Source: Nanobdellota archaeon (GTDB taxonomy: Archaea > Nanobdellota > Nanobdellia > Pacearchaeales > GW2011-AR1). From it: 6,992 nt of DNA. The stretch is from assembly GCA_030704765.1 (NCBI GenBank), contig JAUYDD010000057.1, positions 1-6,992 of the forward strand, given 5' to 3'. Under the pieces are notes generated by a model. It did no database searches, was not told the DNA's origin, and saw nothing but the letters and a program-made list of their open reading frames with translations. Positions 4,731-6,992 of the stretch are shown here, piece after piece (position 1 is the stretch's first letter; each line of letters opens with the position of its first letter). A program made the translations under genes and the position numbers.

Positions 4731-5591
4731 ATGTTGTACATACCAATTATAGGCGCAATTTTAGAAGGGGCAGGAAATATAATCGACAAAAAGATAGTAA
4801 TAACTCATAATGTTAATTATAAGAACTGCACTGTATATGGATTCCTAGCTCTGGTTCTTATTATGCTTCCCTTGACATTTTTCTTTTGGGAAATAAAGCC
4901 AGAAGCATACTCGATTCCTAATTTGTTAATTTTTATGTCAGTTGTTTTCTTTTCAATTTTAGCTAACCTGCTTGTTTTTTATTCATTAAAAAGAGAAAAA
5001 GTAACAGAGCTTGAGCCAATAAGATTAATGCAGCCCTTATTCACAATTCTTTTAGCTTTTATTTTTAGTTTCTTTTTTGCAGCATATTATACAGAAAGAA
5101 AATATTCAATATTGCTCCTGGCTTTAATAGCCAGCATTTCATTAATAGCAAGCCATGTAAAAAAACATCATTTAGTTTTAAACAAGTATATAACTGCGGC
5201 TATTTTAGGAAGCCTCTTTTTTGCAGTTGAACTTGTTATTTCAAAAGCGATTCTTCCTTATTATTCTTCTTTAACTTTCTATTTCTTAAGATGCTTGTTA
5301 ATTTTTTTAATCACTGCTTTTATTTTTCATCCTGACATAAAATCAATAAAAAACAAGACAAAACTATTAATGCTTTTAAGCGGAGCAATCTGGGTGTCTT
5401 ACAGGTGGATTTTATATTATGGCTACTTAAGTTTGGGAATAGTTTTCACAACAATATTGTTTATTTTAGGCCCGATTTTCATATTCATATTTGCAAGAAT
5501 TTTCTTAAAAGAAAAAATCTATTTGAGGCATATAATTGCCTCAATTATAATAATTGCCTGCATTATTGCTGCGATACTGCTGGAGATATAA
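4731..5591 (+). CDS. EamA/DMT-superfamily transporter
   Basis: This codes for a 286-residue, very hydrophobic integral membrane protein with ten predicted helices (about 2-18, 35-53, 62-85, 94-118, 125-141, 152-172, 181-199, 210-230, 232-259, 266-284). It is arranged as two five-helix EamA repeats (about 5-142 and 152-286). Typical marks are an early Glu in helix 1 (GAILEGAG), the L-E-P-I-R-L-M-Q-P motif opening helix 4 (94-102) and the matching G-P-I-F-I-F-I-F-A (247-255) in repeat two. The superfamily exports or imports small metabolites and amino acids; the substrate cannot be told. The start is the first ATG after an in-frame TAG (4725-4727). It may be a separate transcription unit from the toxin-antitoxin genes 107 bases upstream. 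Confidence 0.85.
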   Translation: MLYIPIIGAILEGAGNIIDKKIVITHNVNYKNCTVYGFLALVLIMLPLTFFFWEIKPEAYSIPNLLIFMSVVFFSILANLLVFYSLKREKVTELEPIRLMQPLFTILLAFIFSFFFAAYYTERKYSILLLALIASISLIASHVKKHHLVLNKYITAAILGSLFFAVELVISKAILPYYSSLTFYFLRCLLIFLITAFIFHPDIKSIKNKTKLLMLLSGAIWVSYRWILYYGYLSLGIVFTTILFILGPIFIFIFARIFLKEKIYLRHIIASIIIIACIIAAILLEI

Positions 5592-5631
5592 GATTAATAA
5601 TAAAATCAGTAATATCAAAAGACTAAAACGC

Positions 5632-5670
5632 TATGGCAATTAACATAAAGCGAGAAATGATTGCCCCATA
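5632..5670. terminator. imperfect hairpin downstream of the transporter
   Basis: TATGGCAAT (5632-5640) and ATTGCCCCATA (5660-5670) are complementary apart from two extra C, with a 19-base loop. It follows the transporter stop by 40 bases. It could protect or end the transcript, but no clear T run follows, so the assignment as a terminator is tentative. The remaining bases up to the tRNA show only AT-rich DNA. Confidence 0.3.
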
Positions 5671-5705
5671 TTAAATTCGTCTTTCATATTACTAATAAAA
5701 CATAA

Positions 5706-5715
5706 TTTTAATAAT
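5706..5715 (+). promoter_or_regulatory. TATA-like box of the tRNA gene
   Basis: TTTTAATAAT is centred about 27 bases before the first tRNA base at 5738, the usual spacing for archaeal stable RNA genes. Confidence 0.4.
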
Positions 5716-5737
5716 CCTTGTTTCTATTTATATTCAA

Positions 5738-5809
5738 GAGCCTATAGTTCAATGGATAGAATTCTCGGCCTCGGACCGAGCGATAGGGGTTCGAATCCTC
5801 TTAGGCTCA
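5738..5809 (+). tRNA. tRNA-Arg (anticodon UCG) with C33
   Basis: The 72 bases fold into a full cloverleaf. The acceptor stem GAGCCTA/TAGGCTC is perfect (7 bp), with discriminator A5809 and no encoded CCA. The D stem is GTTC/GAAT with a GG-containing loop, and the T arm is AGGGG-TTCGAAT-CCTCT. The anticodon stem is CTCGG/CCGAG with loop CCTCGGA, giving anticodon TCG at 5771-5773, which reads CGA (and perhaps other CGN) arginine codons. The base before the anticodon (position 33, 5770) is C, although almost all elongator tRNAs have U. The rest is well conserved, so the gene looks functional. Confidence 0.93.
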
Positions 5810-5817
5810 TTTAAATA
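5810..5817 (+). promoter_or_regulatory. TATA-like box of the broken hypothetical gene
   Basis: TTTAAATA directly after the tRNA is centred about 22 bases before ATG 5835. A second candidate, TTTAAAAA (5825-5832), would suit the in-frame ATG at 5856 instead. Confidence 0.35.
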
Positions 5818-5834
5818 CAATAATCTTTAAAAAC

Positions 5835-6211
5835 ATGAATACAAATAATAAAAATATGAGCAGAGATACTGGAACAGAAATTCGTGATTTTTTTCCTAGA
5901 AGAATATAAACTTAGTTTGACTTCTGATTCAAACAGGAGGTCTTTTCCTTGAATCGTGTTTTTCCTGGGCTGTTTATGATTATCTTCTGGATATGAAAGA
6001 TACTGGGGAATATGCTGGATTAAAGAAAAAGTATGGTTCTTTCCTAAAAAGACTGGAAAAAGTTGGAGATGAGATGTCTCATGACAGTAAAACCCTTTCC
6101 AAAAAGCTGCTTTTGGAATTAATCGATAAAGATAAACCTGATATTAGGAATAAACTTGAAATTATTGATATAATTTTTTATTCAAGACTGCATTACTATT
6201 ATAGAACATAA
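5835..6211 (+). pseudogene. conserved-looking hypothetical gene with two frameshifts
   Basis: I do not recognise this family. Three consecutive frames read as one helical protein of about 115-125 residues. They are an N-terminal part from ATG 5835 or 5856 (RDTGTEIRDFF), a middle part in the next frame (LEEYKLSLTSDSNRRSF, about 5896-5946) and the C-terminal part to TAA 6209-6211 (LESCFSWAVYDYLLDMKD, then GLKKKYGSFLKRLEKVGDEM and a terminal LHYYYRT). Each change of frame is explained by one extra base: in the T7 run at 5888-5894 and near the CC at 5947-5948. The 72-codon remainder from ATG 5993 has no ribosome-binding site or promoter of its own. Real decay or sequencing error are both possible. 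Confidence 0.5.
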
Positions 6212-6216
6212 AAAAT

Positions 6217-6230
6217 AAAACGAAAGTTTT
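6217..6230 (+). other. small GAAA-loop hairpin between genes
   Basis: AAAAC, GAAA, GTTTT (one further A-T pair possible on the outside) lies six bases after the preceding stop. It could be a weak 3'-end structure; in DNA this AT-rich it may be chance. Confidence 0.2.
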
Positions 6231-6278
6231 AAAAAGAAGGAAATTATAGTAAAATTGCCCTAAAGGGAAGAGAGTTCT

Positions 6279-6596
6279 GTGATAAATTTGAAAATGTTGG
6301 AAAAAAATGCACATCAAGTAATGGAAGAATTTAGAAGTCAGATATATTTAGATACAGAAGCAAATCAGGGGTGTGTTATAGAAAATTGGGACTGCAAAAA
6401 AGGTGCAATTGAAGTAAGGTATGCAAATGGAACAACTCAAAGATATAATGCTCTTGTAGCACCAGCCCATCTGTGGGTTATTGGGGATTTAAGAAATTGG
6501 TTTGATAATGTTGATTACAAGAAAATGGATGAAGATGATAAAAAATTATTTAAGGAAAAACTAGAGGGTCTTGTTGAATTGTTTAGCGAGGAATAA
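6279..6596 (+). CDS. hypothetical acidic protein, 105 residues
   Basis: I cannot assign a family. The protein opens with a helix (LEKNAHQVMEEFRSQIYL, about 7-24). It continues with a strand-rich middle (G-C-V-I-E-N-W-D-C, then K-G-A-I-E-V-R-Y-A-N-G-T-T-Q-R-Y-N, about 31-57), a hydrophobic A-P-A-H-L-W-V-I-G-D-L segment (61-71) and a charged C-terminal helix ending in FSEE. The two cysteines (32, 39) flank a W-D turn. No signal peptide or membrane helix is visible. The start is given as GTG at 6279, nine bases after a weak GGGAAG; the in-frame ATG at 6294 (99 residues) is the alternative. Codon use resembles its neighbours, so it is probably a real gene. Confidence 0.6.
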   Translation: MINLKMLEKNAHQVMEEFRSQIYLDTEANQGCVIENWDCKKGAIEVRYANGTTQRYNALVAPAHLWVIGDLRNWFDNVDYKKMDEDDKKLFKEKLEGLVELFSEE

Positions 6597-6623
6597 TACT
6601 TTATTAATCTAAGACTTCTCATT

Positions 6624-6670
6624 TATACGTCTACACATTTCTATCCATAGTCATTAAGTGTAGACGTATA
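6624..6670. promoter_or_regulatory. 13-bp inverted repeat, distal operator half of the right-end gene
   Basis: TATACGTCTACAC (6624-6636) and its exact complement GTGTAGACGTATA (6658-6670) are separated by 21 bases, two helical turns. The right arm also belongs to the 22-bp palindrome at 6659-6680, so three copies of the TACGTCTACA half-site are interlocked in 60 bases. Confidence 0.65.
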
Positions 6671-6680
6671 TACGTCTACA
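6659..6680. promoter_or_regulatory. perfect 22-bp palindromic operator
   Basis: Arms TGTAGACGTAT and ATACGTCTACA abut without a spacer, ending 10 bases before the TATA box at 6691-6698. A related copy, ATGTAGACACAT (6702-6713), lies between the TATA box and the expected start of transcription. Sites on both sides of the TATA box suggest a repressor; its gene is not evident in the window. Confidence 0.7.
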
Positions 6681-6690
6681 TACCAAAAGA

Positions 6691-6698
6691 TTTATAAA
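6691..6698 (+). promoter_or_regulatory. TATA box of the right-end gene
   Basis: TTTATAAA predicts a start near 6720 and therefore an untranslated leader of about 80 bases, long compared with the leaderless genes elsewhere in the window. Confidence 0.6.
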
Positions 6699-6719
6699 AC
6701 TATGTAGACACATAAATTA

Positions 6720-6799
6720 TAGATAAAATCCTTCCAAGAAAATCTGAGAGTTACTCGGGGGAAAGATCTTTCCAAGAAAACCGGAGGTTGTCTTAGAAT
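6720..6799 (+). promoter_or_regulatory. structured 5' leader with a 17-base direct repeat
   Basis: TTCCAAGAAAATCTGAG (6732-6748) and TTCCAAGAAAACCGGAG (6770-6786) match at 14 of 17 bases, 38 bases apart. Between them, GGAAAGATCTTTCC (6760-6773) is a perfect palindrome overlapping the second copy. The GGAAAG arm can pair with CTTTCC of copy two or, less well, with CCTTCC of copy one, so two exclusive folds are possible. The second repeat runs into the Shine-Dalgarno GGAGG (6783-6787), 12 bases before the ATG. Confidence 0.45.
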
Positions 6800-6992
6800 A
6801 TGACATACACTGAAATCAAAGAAAAAGGCAATAAAAAGTATTATTACAGGGCAAAATCTGTAAGAAAAGGCGAAAAAGTAGAAAAGCAAAGGCTTTATCT
6901 TGGTGTAAACTTAAAAAAACAAGAGCTTCATCAAAAAGAGCAGGAAGCAGATAAAAAACTTAACCAAAAAGAGCAAGAAAAATCTATAACTT
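6800..6992 (+). CDS. N-terminal fragment, possibly a Fic-family or transposase-like protein
   Basis: The frame starts at ATG 6800 and is still open at the window end (64 codons seen). The start is supported by GGAGG at 6783-6787 and the TATA box at 6691-6698. The N terminus (T-E-I-K-E-K-G-N-K-K-Y-Y-Y-R, then S-V-R-K-G-E-K-V and R-L-Y-L-G) is a small beta-sheet module. I recall it at the start of archaeal Fic-family AMP-transferase-like proteins, and of some transposases. A Gln/Glu/Lys-rich helix with repeated K-E-Q-E follows (about 41-62). The HPFxxGNGR motif of a Fic domain would lie beyond the window, so the call is uncertain. Confidence 0.45.
   Translation, partial: MTYTEIKEKGNKKYYYRAKSVRKGEKVEKQRLYLGVNLKKQELHQKEQEADKKLNQKEQEKSIT

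Noticed and set aside
4522..4746. Minus-strand frame of 74 codons over the toxin 3' part and the transporter leader.
   Set aside because: It is antisense to the second half of the RelE-like toxin, which has clear family motifs on the plus strand.
4677..5591. Read-through or recoding of TAG at 4725-4727, making one longer transporter from ATG 4677.
   Set aside because: The frames do match, but EamA proteins normally begin about where MLYIPIIGAILEGAG starts, and nothing in the window indicates amber recoding.
5405..5626. Plus-strand frame of 73 codons at the end of the EamA-type gene.
   Set aside because: It lies almost wholly within the transporter gene in another frame and has no ribosome-binding site.
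6624..6714. CRISPR-like repeat array.
   Set aside because: The repeated units are short dyads at unequal spacing around a TATA box, with no repeat-spacer periodicity.
6692..6889. Minus-strand frame of 65 codons.
   Set aside because: It is antisense to the right-end gene and its leader; the plus strand has a TATA box, GGAGG and recognisable protein sequence.

Overview
The window looks like part of a small-genomed, AT-rich archaeon, most likely a DPANN lineage of the Woesearchaeota/Pacearchaeota type. The assignment is an inference. It rests on TTTATAAA-type TATA boxes placed about 22-28 bases upstream of start codons (leaderless transcripts), very few bacterial-style ribosome-binding sites, a tRNA without an encoded CCA, a TrmB-family regulator, and a winged-helix antitoxin plus RelE-like toxin pair of a kind I recognise from such genomes.

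Layout. Positions 3-170 hold the 3' end of a glycosidase-like gene, which meets a small winged-helix gene (173-433, minus) tail to tail. A second winged-helix regulator (559-888, plus) is divergent from it across an intergenic region with a perfect 18-bp palindrome. Next comes an IS1182-type insertion sequence (about 943-2545). It has 36-bp terminal inverted repeats and an intact 476-aa transposase on the minus strand. The DNA on its two sides, once rejoined, reads as an interrupted hairpin centred on the insertion point. Beyond it lie a TrmB-type regulator (2618-3352, minus; the start is moved downstream of the longest reading frame) and a divergent AlaE-type amino-acid exporter (3445-3909, plus) sharing one 92-bp promoter region.

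Positions 3973-4624 form a type II toxin-antitoxin operon with a palindromic operator directly in front of the antitoxin start. Its RelE-like toxin is broken by a one-base deletion in an A run. A DMT/EamA transporter follows (4731-5591). Its leader holds a 12-bp hairpin between a Shine-Dalgarno-like GGAG and the AUG, and a 16-codon leader reading frame ending three bases before the start. A tRNA-Arg (UCG anticodon) at 5738-5809 has C instead of U at position 33. It is followed by a doubly frameshifted hypothetical gene (5835-6211) and an unrecognised acidic 105-aa protein (6279-6596).

The right end (6624-6992) holds the start of a gene with a Fic-like or transposase-like N terminus. It is preceded by an elaborate control region: four copies of a GTAGAC-type motif in dyads around the TATA box, then an 80-base leader with a 17-base direct repeat and alternative hairpins.

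The window is an accessory-flavoured stretch of small regulators, a mobile element, a decayed toxin-antitoxin pair and small transporters. I see no CRISPR array, integrase or large multi-gene defence system. The most distinctive signals are regulatory: dyad operators at most divergent or autoregulated promoters, two structured 5' leaders, the C33 tRNA and the IS target hairpin.
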